From an uncultured Megasphaera sp. (GTDB lineage Bacteria; Bacillota; Negativicutes; Veillonellales; Megasphaeraceae): a stretch of DNA of 42,263 bases. How positions within the stretch are numbered: the stretch's first letter is position 1; each line of letters begins with the position of its first letter. Of the stretch, positions 15,944 through 25,100 are shown in pieces. The position numbers and the translations under genes are program-made. The stretch is taken from assembly GCA_900540735.1 (NCBI GenBank), contig UQHB01000021.1, positions 1 to 42,263 on the forward strand, written 5' to 3'. Below the pieces are notes generated by a model. That model had not been told where the DNA came from and did not search any database. It saw only the letters and a list, made by a program, of their open reading frames with translations.

Positions 15944-17065
15944 ATGATGAAAAAAGTCATTTTTGATGTAGATGGTGTATTACTTAGTGAAAAACGATAT
16001 TTTGATGTGTCTGCATTAACCGTATGGGAATGGTTTTATAGCCCTTCCTATATGCGTTTAGGCCACGAAGACGTCAAGCCTGATTTGTCCAATGCCGAAA
16101 TCGATTCTATTCGCGCGCGCATTTGGTACGACGACAAAATTTTGACGTGGCTCAAACAGCACGGCGTCAACAATAACTGGGATATGGTGCATGCCCGCAT
16201 TGTCGTTACGCTTTGGCTCATGATGGAAGAATATGTCAATGATCATGGCCGGGCGAATACGCAGATTAAATCTATTGATGATGTCCAGTACTTAGGGTCC
16301 CTCCTCCAAGGCTATACACCGCCGTCGGCAGATGCAGTCTATCAGCGCATGGCTTCTGTCGTTCCGGACCGGGCGAGCAAAGACGAAGTCTTTACGTACT
16401 TAACGAAAGCTGTCGAATCGTCTTTAGGCAGAGCTTCGACCCAGTGGACACCGCTCCAGTCGCCGTTGTGGCAGCTTCATTTTGAAGACTTCCAAGAATG
16501 GTACTTTGGCGATGACCTCTATGAAAAGACGTACGGCAAGAAACCGGTTGCCCCAGGGAAAACGGGCTTCCTCCAACGGGAACAGCCTTTTGGCACACCG
16601 GAAAGCATTAAAAAGATGTTCCAAACTTTGAAAGCAAGAGGCTATGATATTGCCATTGCCACAGGGCGTTCCCAGCCGGAAGTAGAGGTTCCCTTTAAGA
16701 CCTTCCATTGGCTCGAAGAATTTAATCCTGTCTATGTCGCGACCTACACTGACGTACAGGCAGCGGAAGAACAGCTCCACATGTCTCTCGATAAACCGAA
16801 TCCTTTTGCGTACTACTTAGGGGCCTTCGGGAAATATCCGGATCGCTACGTCGATTATGTGAATCATCCAGAAAAATATAAACGTGGCACGTACTACGTT
16901 GTTGGCGATTCCTTGGCTGACGTGTGGTGCGCTAAAGCCATGGGGGCGGTCATGATTGGCACGCTGACCGGTCTCGACGGCGAACTAGCACGGCCTATGT
17001 TTGCGAAGGAACACGTGCCCTATGTCGTGAAGACAGTAGAAGATATTTTAGAAATCTTAAAATAA
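15944..17065 (+). CDS. HAD-superfamily hydrolase, candidate histidinol-phosphate phosphatase
   Basis: A 373-residue haloacid dehalogenase-type phosphatase. All four HAD motifs are in place: D8-x-D10 in VIFDVDGVLL, T240 in ATGRS, K284 in DKPNP and the magnesium aspartates D322 and D326 in VVGDSLADVW. About 200 residues of mostly helical cap separate motifs I and II, longer than in most small-molecule HAD enzymes. It is the last gene of the his operon, eight bases after hisIE with an AAGGAGA site, and the operon otherwise encodes every pathway step except histidinol-phosphate phosphatase. The HAD class is firm; the substrate is inferred from position. No HisN-specific signature was recognised. 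Confidence 0.8.
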   Translation: MMKKVIFDVDGVLLSEKRYFDVSALTVWEWFYSPSYMRLGHEDVKPDLSNAEIDSIRARIWYDDKILTWLKQHGVNNNWDMVHARIVVTLWLMMEEYVNDHGRANTQIKSIDDVQYLGSLLQGYTPPSADAVYQRMASVVPDRASKDEVFTYLTKAVESSLGRASTQWTPLQSPLWQLHFEDFQEWYFGDDLYEKTYGKKPVAPGKTGFLQREQPFGTPESIKKMFQTLKARGYDIAIATGRSQPEVEVPFKTFHWLEEFNPVYVATYTDVQAAEEQLHMSLDKPNPFAYYLGAFGKYPDRYVDYVNHPEKYKRGTYYVVGDSLADVWCAKAMGAVMIGTLTGLDGELARPMFAKEHVPYVVKTVEDILEILK

Positions 17066-17081
17066 TGGTATACTAAAGAAA

Positions 17082-17113
17082 AAAACGGATTGTCTCTCGA
17101 GGCAATCCGTTTT
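17082..17113 (+). terminator. his operon terminator
   Basis: An 11-bp perfect stem (17082-17092 with 17103-17113) with a ten-base loop lies just after the HAD gene. Four T close the stem and little T-run follows, so it may leak into the epimerase gene 20 bp downstream, for which I see no separate strong promoter. Confidence 0.65.
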
Positions 17114-17132
17114 GTAATACAGGAGAAAGCAC

Positions 17133-18221
17133 ATGAAAATTACAGACATTCAACTAGGCATGATTTCCATTCCCTTAAAGACGCCGTTTAAGACGGCACT
17201 ACGCCGCGTCGATACGGCACAAGACTTGATTGTCAAAGTCGTGACTGACGATAGTGCTGTTGGCTATGGTAATGCACCAGCAACGGTCGTCATTACAGGT
17301 GACAGCCATGAGTCCGTGGCGGCAGCTATTAAGAATACTATTGGCCCAGACATTATGGGTATGGATATTCGCGATAGAGAAGCTATTACGGACAAGATTC
17401 AACATGCTATGGTGCACAATACGTCGGCTAAAGCAGCTGTGGACATAGCCGTCCATGATTTATTTGGACAATACTATGGCTTGCCTTTGTGGCGATTTTT
17501 TGGCGGTCGTACAAAATCGATTACGTCAGACCTGACGATTAGTGTCAACAATCCGGCTGTTATGGTGGAAGACGCAAAGAAAGCCGTAGCGCGCGGCTAT
17601 AGAAATTTAAAATTAAAAGTTGGTGTTGGTGCCGACATCGACATGGCGCGCGTCAAAGCTATTCGTGAAGCTGTTGGCCCAGCGATTACGATTCGCCTCG
17701 ATGCCAATCAAGGGTGGCGCGTAAAAGAAGCGATTCGCACGATTCGTAAGATGGAAGACACAGGCCTTGATATAGAACTTATTGAACAGCCCGTTCCTGC
17801 GGCCGATATAGATGGCTTAAAAAACGTCACCAATCATGTGGATACGCCTATTATGGCTGATGAAGCAGCCTTTAGTCCGCGCGATGTGTTCCGACTCATT
17901 GCTATGCGCGCATGCGACCTGATTAACATTAAGCTCATGAAAGCAGGAGGCTTAGCACCAGCTGCGCAGATTGCAGCTATGGCCAAAGCCATGGATATGG
18001 AATGCATGATGGGCTGTATGCTCGAAAGCAAAGTCGGCATTACGGCTGCAGCGAGCCTGTCGGCCGGGAGTAGTGCCATTGTCCATAATGACTTAGATGC
18101 AGCAGACTTGATGGCAGCAGACCCCATCGTCGGCGGTATTCAGTATGACAAAAACAAAATCATTATGCCCGAAGCACCGGGAATGGGGATTACAGATATA
18201 AAAGATATGACTACGTTCTAA
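17133..18221 (+). CDS. Dipeptide epimerase (L-Ala-D/L-Glu type), enolase superfamily
   Basis: A 362-residue member of the muconate-lactonising/MR branch of the enolase superfamily. The catalytic lysines K160 and K162 (KLKVG), metal ligands D190 (DANQGW), E218 (IEQP) and D243 (MADEA), and K267 (KLMKAGG) fall almost exactly where they do in characterised L-Ala-D/L-Glu epimerases. The C-terminal DLDAAD resembles their substrate-binding DxD. It would epimerise Ala-Glu-like dipeptides from murein turnover or diet. Other dipeptides are possible, since specificity varies within the family. An AGGAG site lies at the usual distance; it follows the his terminator. Confidence 0.85.
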   Translation: MKITDIQLGMISIPLKTPFKTALRRVDTAQDLIVKVVTDDSAVGYGNAPATVVITGDSHESVAAAIKNTIGPDIMGMDIRDREAITDKIQHAMVHNTSAKAAVDIAVHDLFGQYYGLPLWRFFGGRTKSITSDLTISVNNPAVMVEDAKKAVARGYRNLKLKVGVGADIDMARVKAIREAVGPAITIRLDANQGWRVKEAIRTIRKMEDTGLDIELIEQPVPAADIDGLKNVTNHVDTPIMADEAAFSPRDVFRLIAMRACDLINIKLMKAGGLAPAAQIAAMAKAMDMECMMGCMLESKVGITAAASLSAGSSAIVHNDLDAADLMAADPIVGGIQYDKNKIIMPEAPGMGITDIKDMTTF

Positions 18222-18239
18222 TTTTGCAAGGCTTACGTT

Positions 18240-18268
18240 TTGTAATCTGGCGGCGTTTAGGATATACT
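18240..18268 (+). promoter_or_regulatory. Promoter for trmB-ftsW-hydE
   Basis: TTGTAA (18240-18245), a 17-bp spacer and TATACT (18263-18268) lie about 40 bp before trmB. Confidence 0.55.
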
Positions 18269-18306
18269 ATAAGATACACAGTAATACTATCACTAGGAGG
18301 ATATAC

Positions 18307-18987
18307 ATGCGGTTACGTAGAAAACCTTGGATTGACGAAGCAATTAAAGAATACGATTCATTTTTACACTTAGAAAACGTAGAAGAATATAAAGGTAAAT
18401 GGCGCATGCTCTTTGCTAATCCGGATGCACCCTTGTGGGTCGAATTAGGCACAGGGAAAGGCAATTTTATTTCTAAAATGGCAGAACTTCACCCAGAAGT
18501 AAATTTTATTGGCATTGAAATCCAAATCGGTGTCATTTACTATGCCGGGAAAAAATGCGCTGCTGCTGATTTGCATAATGTTCAGCTCTTGCGCTTTGAT
18601 GTGGCACGGCTCGAAGATATTTTTGCACCTGGCGAAATCGACAGATTTTTCATTAACTTCTGTGACCCTTGGCCCAAGAGCCGCCATGCGAAACGGCGTT
18701 TGACGTATCGGCTTTTCCTCGATCGATATGCGCGGCTCCTCAAAGAAGACGGCCAGATTTTCTTTAAGTCCGACAACGCCGGTCTCTTTGATTTTACACT
18801 CGAAGAATTTAAGGAACGGCAATGGCCCTTGTCAGAAGTGACTTATGACCTCCATCATAGCGATATTTTGAATGAAGCTATGACCGAATACGAAGCTAAA
18901 TTCAGCGGCAAAGGCCAGCCCATTTTTCACTGCGTAGCAACGCGTCCATTGGAAGTGATGTCTCATGGTGAAGGACAAGAAGCTTAA
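18307..18987 (+). CDS. trmB: tRNA (guanine-N7)-methyltransferase
   Basis: SAM-dependent enzyme that methylates G46 in the variable loop of tRNAs. It is 226 residues. The SAM-binding motif is WVELGTGKGNF, followed by FIGIEIQ; the substrate-side signatures NFCDPWPKSRHAKRRL and FFKSDN are typical of TrmB, as is the terminal TEYEAKF. Ribosome site TAGGAGG. The last 23 bases overlap the start of ftsW. Confidence 0.96.
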   Translation: MRLRRKPWIDEAIKEYDSFLHLENVEEYKGKWRMLFANPDAPLWVELGTGKGNFISKMAELHPEVNFIGIEIQIGVIYYAGKKCAAADLHNVQLLRFDVARLEDIFAPGEIDRFFINFCDPWPKSRHAKRRLTYRLFLDRYARLLKEDGQIFFKSDNAGLFDFTLEEFKERQWPLSEVTYDLHHSDILNEAMTEYEAKFSGKGQPIFHCVATRPLEVMSHGEGQEA

Positions 18988-20209
18988 AGAACTACAATGG
19001 GCCTATGTGGCCTTGTGCGGTGCCTTTGCGCTCCTCATCGTCATCGGTGTTGCCAACGTCTTTAGTACGACCTTTGTTACAGACGGGTTTAATGGCAATC
19101 CGTACGATCATTTAATCAAGCAAATCGTTTTCCTCGTCGTCGGCCTCGTGCCAGCGTATTGCATTTTTCGCAAAGACGTGACCTTTTGGCGGCCTTACAT
19201 TGGCATTGGTGTCATCATTACGGTACTGCTGCTCGTCGCCGTACTCGTAGCCGGGATTCATGTCAATGGGGCGAAACGCTGGCTCGGTGTAGGGAGCTTT
19301 ACGTTCCAGCCGTCAGAAATTGCTAAAATCATTGGCATCTTGTACACGGCATCGCATCTTGCCAAAGCCGTCGACAAGAAGCATCACATCGAATTTTTCC
19401 ACCATTTATATGCTAAACCAAAGCGTACGTCGTGGCTGAAAAAGAGGATAAAAGTACCGCATTCGTCTTTGTGGGCTCCATTGGTCATGATGGTTCTCGT
19501 CTTCTTGCAGCCTGACGGTGGGACTGGTGTTGTCATCATGGCTATGCCCGTGATTATGCTGCTCGTCAGCGGTGCCCATATTATGCGCGTCAAGCTGTGG
19601 ATGCTGGGCGGTGCGGTCCTCGTGGTCATTTATTTTTTAATGGCTCCGTACAGGCTCAACCGTCTCGTTGCCTGGGTCGACCCGTGGGCTTATGCGAAGA
19701 CCTTGGGCTACCAAACCGTACAAAGTCTGACGGCTATTGGTTCTGGCGGCATTATGGGTCAGGGCATTGGCGAAGGGACCTTTAAATTTGACTATCTCCC
19801 AGAAGCACATACGGACTTTGCCTTTGCTATTTTAGCGCAAGAATGGGGACTGCGCGGTTCGATTTTCGTCGTCGCCATTTTCTGCGTCATCATTTACTTT
19901 GGCATCTTTACGGCTTGGAACAGTAAGCATTCATTCAGTATGTTTACAGCTCTTGGTATTGCCTTATACTTTGGCGGTCAAGGCTTCATCAATATTGGCA
20001 TGGTCAGCGGTATTTTGCCGGTTGTCGGCGTGCCCTTGCCCTTTGTCAGCTACGGCGGCACCTCTCTTGTGGTCAACGTTACGGCTGCAGCCTTTCTTTT
20101 AAAGATTGCCAAAGAAAATTATAAAGACCGATTGCGCCAGCTCGACCGTAAGGTGGTAGCTGAACCGCATAATTTAGAAGAAGGGCGGAGCCAATTTCCG
20201 TCGACGTAA
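18965..20209 (+). CDS. ftsW: FtsW/RodA/SpoVE-family peptidoglycan glycosyltransferase
   Basis: SEDS-family membrane protein that polymerises lipid II; by sequence closer to FtsW than to RodA. It is 414 residues with about ten membrane helices. Signature stretches are NGAKRWL, FQPSEIAK, LQPDGGTG, LPEAHTDFAFAILAQEWG (with the catalytic aspartate) and PLPFVSYGGTS. The cytoplasmic loop after FQPSE holds about 20 additional basic residues (near 140-165), longer than usual. It overlaps trmB by 23 bases and has a weak ribosome site, so translation is probably coupled. Assignment to division (FtsW) rather than elongation is moderate. Confidence 0.85.
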   Translation: MVKDKKLKELQWAYVALCGAFALLIVIGVANVFSTTFVTDGFNGNPYDHLIKQIVFLVVGLVPAYCIFRKDVTFWRPYIGIGVIITVLLLVAVLVAGIHVNGAKRWLGVGSFTFQPSEIAKIIGILYTASHLAKAVDKKHHIEFFHHLYAKPKRTSWLKKRIKVPHSSLWAPLVMMVLVFLQPDGGTGVVIMAMPVIMLLVSGAHIMRVKLWMLGGAVLVVIYFLMAPYRLNRLVAWVDPWAYAKTLGYQTVQSLTAIGSGGIMGQGIGEGTFKFDYLPEAHTDFAFAILAQEWGLRGSIFVVAIFCVIIYFGIFTAWNSKHSFSMFTALGIALYFGGQGFINIGMVSGILPVVGVPLPFVSYGGTSLVVNVTAAAFLLKIAKENYKDRLRQLDRKVVAEPHNLEEGRSQFPST

Positions 20210-20236
20210 TGTGCAGTTTTGCAGAAAGGATACAAC

Positions 20237-21340
20237 ATGGACATTACGACATTAGTACAACAAAAAAACTTTACTCGTGACGATTTGATTACCCTTTTGA
20301 GCCTGACCAATCCGGACGATATGCAAACCTTGTATGATGCGGCCTATGCCGTCAAATCACGGACTGTTGGGCGCATCGTCTATTATCGCGGGCTCATTGA
20401 ATTTTCTAATCGGTGCATTAAAAACTGTAAATACTGCGGTATCCGTCGGGGCAATGAAGAAGTGACACGCTTCGACACGCCGCATCAAGAAATTTTGGAT
20501 ATGGCGAAATGGGCCTACGACAGCCATTACGGCTCACTTACGCTCCAGTCCGGTGAACGGCAAGACGAAGAATTTGTTGCCTACATCGAAGGCCTCGTCC
20601 ATGATATTAAAAAACTCAGTAATGGCGAATTAGGCATTACCCTTTGTGTAGGCGAACAGACCGAGGACACGTATCGCCGTTGGTTTGAAGCCGGTGCCCA
20701 TCGCTATTTGCTCCGTATTGAAACGAGCAATCCTGACCTTTATAAGACGCTGCATCCCCAAGACGGCCATCACGAATGGACTGTGCGGCGCGACTGTCTC
20801 AAGGCCTTGAAACGCGTAGGCTATCAAGTCGGTACAGGCGATATGATCGGCTTGCCTGGGCAGACCATTGAAGACCTGGCCGACGATATCCTTTTTTATC
20901 GCGACATGGACATCGACATGATTGGCATGGGTCCCTATGTAGTCCATCATCATACGCCTATTGGCATCGAAGTCATGGAACAAGGCCTGAACTCTAAAGC
21001 AGAACAATTACGGCGCTTGCAGCTTGGCCTGAAGATGATTGCTGTGACGCGGCTCTTTTTGCCCGATGTCAATATTGCGTCCACGACAGCTTTGCAGGCT
21101 CTCCATCCACTAGGCCGTGAACTCGGCCTCAAGGCTGGAGCCAACGTGCTCATGCCGATTGTGACAGTGCCCAAGTTCCGGCCTCAATATTTGCTGTATG
21201 ATAATAAACCTTGTGTCGAAGACAAACCAGAGCAATGTAAGAATTGCCTCAGTGCCCGCGTGGCTTCTGTCGGCGATATCGTTGGCTTTGGCAAATGGGG
21301 CGATTCACCACATTTTTTTCATAAGCACGAACAACAATAA
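20237..21340 (+). CDS. hydE: [FeFe] hydrogenase H-cluster radical SAM maturase HydE
   Basis: Radical SAM enzyme that takes part in building the diiron centre of [FeFe] hydrogenase together with HydF and HydG. The CX3CX2C cluster motif is C60-I-K-N-C64-K-Y-C67. Further HydE-type segments are TLQSGE, LRIETSNPDLY, TGDMIGLPGQT, GMGPYVVHHHTP, and the C-terminal ANVLMPIVTVPKFRPQYLLYDNKPC. A longer frame starts with TTG at 20219, but AAAGGA (20225-20230) points to the ATG at 20237, giving 367 residues. It lies 27 bp after ftsW. HydF, HydG and the hydrogenase are not in the window. BioB- or PylB-like relatives are the alternative, less likely. Confidence 0.9.
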   Translation: MDITTLVQQKNFTRDDLITLLSLTNPDDMQTLYDAAYAVKSRTVGRIVYYRGLIEFSNRCIKNCKYCGIRRGNEEVTRFDTPHQEILDMAKWAYDSHYGSLTLQSGERQDEEFVAYIEGLVHDIKKLSNGELGITLCVGEQTEDTYRRWFEAGAHRYLLRIETSNPDLYKTLHPQDGHHEWTVRRDCLKALKRVGYQVGTGDMIGLPGQTIEDLADDILFYRDMDIDMIGMGPYVVHHHTPIGIEVMEQGLNSKAEQLRRLQLGLKMIAVTRLFLPDVNIASTTALQALHPLGRELGLKAGANVLMPIVTVPKFRPQYLLYDNKPCVEDKPEQCKNCLSARVASVGDIVGFGKWGDSPHFFHKHEQQ

Positions 21341-21360
21341 GTAAGTTTTGCAAGGGTAAT

Positions 21361-21390
21361 AAAAAAGAGTCAGCATACGTTGCTGACTCT
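21361..21390 (-). terminator. tRNA-Ser terminator
   Basis: A 10-bp stem (21366-21375 with 21381-21390), loop TACGT. On the minus strand it is followed by six T (21366-21361), just after the tRNA. On the plus strand CTTTC follows, so it may also stop hydE transcripts. Confidence 0.85.
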
Positions 21391-21398
21391 CTTTCGTG

Positions 21399-21487
21399 TG
21401 GCGGAAGAGGTGGGATTCGAACCCACGGTACCTTGCGGTATCACTAGTTTTCAAGACTAGCTCCTTAAACCACTCGGACACCCTTCC
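21399..21487 (-). tRNA. tRNA-Ser (anticodon UGA)
   Basis: An 89-nt gene including an encoded CCA. The acceptor stem pairs GGAAGGG with CTCTTCC (one G-T pair), the discriminator is G73, the T arm is GTGGG/CCCAC around TTCGAAT, and the anticodon stem CTAGT/ACTAG carries the loop CTTGAAA with anticodon TGA, reading UCA codons. A long variable arm (ACC GCAA GGT core) confirms a class II serine tRNA. Confidence 0.97.
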
Positions 21488-21501
21488 ATAAGACAAGAAA
21501 T

Positions 21502-21531
21502 ATTATAGCAAAGATGATTGCCTTACGTCAA
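21502..21531 (-). promoter_or_regulatory. tRNA-Ser promoter
   Basis: On the minus strand TTGACG (21531-21526), an 18-bp spacer and a perfect TATAAT (21507-21502), 15 bp before the mature tRNA. It overlaps a divergent promoter at 21518-21546. Confidence 0.75.
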
Positions 21532-21546
21532 GAAATTCGCTACAAT
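21518..21546 (+). promoter_or_regulatory. Divergent promoter for the 134-aa gene
   Basis: TTGCCT (21518-21523), a 17-bp spacer and TACAAT (21541-21546). Its spacer contains the -35 box of the tRNA promoter on the other strand, so both cannot be occupied by polymerase at once. Confidence 0.65.
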
Positions 21547-21592
21547 AGAGAAGAAATTCAATTCATTTCTATGGTTAAGGATGGTGCACACA

Positions 21593-21997
21593 ATGATTTA
21601 TTATATTCCTGATACGACGCACAGCACAGACTGCCCGAAAGAAGCGGTTGTTTGGCTTGCCCAGCAAGACGAAAAGGCAAAAAAAGCCGTTATTTTTGGC
21701 AATCAAAACGTTTTTGAAGGCATTTTTAAAAGCCTCGGCTTTGCTGATGAAGTCATCAAAGGGATTGCTAAAGGCCGGCAACTCGTCGTTTCCGAAACGA
21801 TGGCGATTCCTGTCGTCTTCCTCAGTGAAGATGCATTGGAACAGTATGATTATGTATTAATCTTCTATCCCAATGCAACTGTTCTCGACAAAGTCGTCGA
21901 AACGACGAAAACAAAAGATACGTTAGTCGTACCTTGGGCAGAAGAAGACGTAGCACATTTAAAAACGATTGGCACAGCTTACGAAGGTTCTTTCTAA
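21593..21997 (+). CDS. Protein of unknown function, 134 aa
   Basis: I do not recognise it. The sequence alternates short hydrophobic strands (KKAVIFGN, RQLVVSETMAIPVVFL, YDYVLIFYPN, DTLVVPW) with helices, consistent with a small alpha/beta domain of Rossmann type. There is no signal peptide or metal motif. The long open frame starts at TTG 21518, which lies in the promoter; AAGG at 21577-21580 leads to the ATG at 21593. It has its own promoter and a strong terminator, so it is a single-gene unit. Confidence 0.65.
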   Translation: MIYYIPDTTHSTDCPKEAVVWLAQQDEKAKKAVIFGNQNVFEGIFKSLGFADEVIKGIAKGRQLVVSETMAIPVVFLSEDALEQYDYVLIFYPNATVLDKVVETTKTKDTLVVPWAEEDVAHLKTIGTAYEGSF

Positions 21998-22011
21998 GCA
22001 ATGTAAGTAAG

Positions 22012-22052
22012 ACTACGCAATGGAGCGATGGGCTTTGTTGCGTAGTTTTTTT
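22012..22052 (+). terminator. Terminator of the 134-aa gene
   Basis: A 9-bp stem ACTACGCAA/TTGCGTAGT (22012-22020 with 22038-22046) followed by seven T, 14 bp after the stop codon. Confidence 0.88.
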
Positions 22053-22097
22053 ATAAATTTTTTAGGCAATATGCCGACATTGATATAGCTCTATTGT

Positions 22098-22125
22098 TTG
22101 GTTATGTCCTTAAATATGATACAAT
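22098..22125 (+). promoter_or_regulatory. addBA promoter
   Basis: TTGGTT (22098-22103), a 16-bp spacer and TACAAT (22120-22125) with an extended TGA before it, about 45 bp upstream of the addB start. Confidence 0.55.
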
Positions 22126-22170
22126 ATTAATGAAATGTAGTTTGTGAGGATACACGAGGAGGCGTGCACT

Positions 22171-25100
22171 ATGGCAGTAACAGTCCTGTTAGGAATGGGA
22201 AAATTTGGTAAGACTACAACCTGTGTACGTCAGATTCAAGAAGCGGCTGCAACGGGTCAAAAGATTCTCTACATCGTGCCGGACCAGGCGACGTACGGCG
22301 TCGAACGGCGTTTTGCTGAAGCCATGCCGGGCAAAGGCTTCATGGGCGTCCATATTGTCGGGTTTTCGCGGCTTGCGTACCAAGTGTTTCAAGCACGGAG
22401 CAAAGAGCATGAGTCTGTATCGGAGCTGGCGCGAAACGTCATTTTACAGCGGTTACTGCGGCAGTATCACGATGACTTTTCGCTCTTACAAACGGCCTCG
22501 CGGCAGGCTAATTTCGCCGTCACAGCAGGCCAGTTCATTGCCGAATGCCGGTCCTTTTGCATTGGTCCGGAGGTCTTACAAAAAGCCGCTGCTACTCTAG
22601 GAGATTCGACGTTAGGCCGAAAATTGCATGATATTGCTCTCCTTTACGATGGGTATTTGTCGTTTTTAGATGGACATTACGGCAGTGCTGATGATACGAT
22701 GACGCTCCTCGCCAAAGAGTTGCCGAACTATGCTTTTGCCAAAAATGCATACGTTTGGGTCGATGGCTTTCAGTGGTTTACGCCGCAGCAGTTAGAAATT
22801 TTGCACGTCCTCGAAGGCGTTGCAGCACACGTGACGATTACCTTGACTATGGATGGCGACAATATCCCAGGGCAAGCACGAGAAACAGCCTTATTTCATC
22901 GGGCCTATGAAGTGTATCGTGACATACGGCGTATCTTTCCACACGCTGAGACAACGCATATTCATGCAGAGCAGACGACACCGCTACAGGTTTTATATAC
23001 CGATTTCTTTCGGCCTGTTCCACTGCCGTGTGCGTCGCCAATACGAGGATTGACCTTGACTGAGTGCAGTAATCGTGATGTTGAAATCGATGCCATAGCA
23101 CGGCAGATTTGCCGTCTCATCAAGGCTGGCTATCGCTACAAAGATATGCTCGTGTTAGCCCGGTCTAGTGAAGTCTATCAGCATAGTGTTGAGCGGATTT
23201 TCCGGGCTTACGGGATTCCGTGTTTTAGCGACTATCGGCGGCCTATGACCTCACATCCTGTGGCTGAAGCCATTGCGTCGTTGCTCGATGTTTTCCAGTC
23301 TCATTGGTCGTACGAGCCTTTATTTAGACTACTGAAAACGGATTTATTTCCTATGAGCCGTCATGACGTAGATATCTTAGAAAACTATTGTTTAGCCTTT
23401 GGCATCCAAGGGAAATATTGGCTCAGTGGGCACGAATGGACTTACGGACGAAATCGTTTTTTAGATGAGAAAAAGATTGTCGACGAAGCAGAAGAAGCTA
23501 AACTGGCTCACATTAACACCATTCGCGAACAAATTCTCCATATTTTACTGCCTTTATGGCAGGCTGCCCAAGAAAACCATTCTGTAACTGAATGGTGCAC
23601 CTTGTTGTATCAGTGGCTCGTGGCCATGGATGTGCCCAATACGCTGCGCACGTGGCAGACCGAAGATGAGACTGCTGGCCAGGCGACAGAAGCTAAAGAG
23701 CATGAACAAGTGTGGAAAAAAGTCATTGCTTTCTTGGACGAAGTGGTGCGTCTGTGTGGTGAAGACTGGCTAAGTCTGTCTGAATTTGGTGAAGTCGTCA
23801 CGGATGGCCTGGAGGACTTGGAATTTAGCTTGATTCCGCCGACATTGGACCATGTGACGTTTACGGCCATTGAACGAGGCTACACGATGGATAGTAAAAT
23901 CGTCTTCATCTGCGGCTTAAATGATGGTGTCTTTCCTCAGCATAGCGGTGAAGAAGGCATGCTCAGTGATGCCGAACGACAGCGATTAGGGAATTTAGGG
24001 ATTAAACTGGGGCCAAGCCATCAGTTCCGGTCGTTCCAAGAAAAATTCCTCTTCTATTTGGCTGTAACGAGAGCAACAGAGAAAATCTACTTGTCCTATG
24101 CCTTAGCAGATGCTGATGGCAATGCCTTAGAACCGTCTGTCTGGGCGAGACAGTTGGCAGAAAAGGGCTATGTCTCGGCTGTGCAAAGTGAGACGGGTTC
24201 CATTCCGGCTGGGCAAGAAGACGAATATATCTTAGGCCTGCCGTCGGCCTTGTCTTATGTGCCGGTTATGCTCCGTCCTGCTGTGGAGGGGCTGCCTGTA
24301 CGGGACGTATGGTGGGCTCTCTACGATTGGGCCTATGGCCATGGCTATGCGTATGAAGCGATGCAAGCCGTACAAGGCATGTTCCATACGAATCTACCTC
24401 AAGTCTTGCCTCATGAATTAGTACGGAAATTGTACGCTCCAGACGGAGTGCTGCGTGGGTCTGTAACGAAATTCGAACAGTATCGGTCGTGTCCTTTTGC
24501 GTACTTTGCGCGCTATGGCTTAGGCCTCGAAGAACGGCCGTTGTACCGTTTTGCCGCACCTGATTTGGGGATGCTTGTCCATGGGGCACTGAAAATTTTA
24601 GGTGATGATTTGCTCGACCAAGGGAAGCAATGGCAAGACCTGCAGCGCGACGACATTCCGCGCCTGTGCCGGGATGCAACAGAACGGTTAGCTCCCTATG
24701 TACAGCAAGATATTCTCATGTCTAATGCCTATTTTGCACAAATCAAAGAGCGGCTTATTGCGACCCTCGTGCGGACTGTACGGCGGCTTTGTGAATTTAG
24801 TGAAGCTTCTGATTTTAAAATGGAAGGCCTGGAAAAATCCTTTGGCCGTAGTGGCAGTACGTGGGAAGCATTCCACTTTACCTTGCCAGATGGCATTGAA
24901 GTCATTATCAATGGACAAATTGACCGTATCGATTCGCTCCGCGTAGGCTCGACGAAATACATCGTCATTATTGACTATAAATCGGGCCGTAAGAACCTCG
25001 ATTTAACGCAAATCTTTACGGGCCTCGAATTGCAGCTCTTGACGTATATGTACGTGACCATCCTCAATATGGGCGAAGATGCAGCACCAGCAGCGGTCTT

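Noticed and set aside
21305..21496. A 63-codon minus-strand frame at the tRNA
   Set aside because: It reads through the tRNA-Ser gene and its terminator and has no protein features.
24266..24679. A 137-codon minus-strand frame inside addB
   Set aside because: No ribosome site and no protein-like pattern; addB runs unbroken through it.
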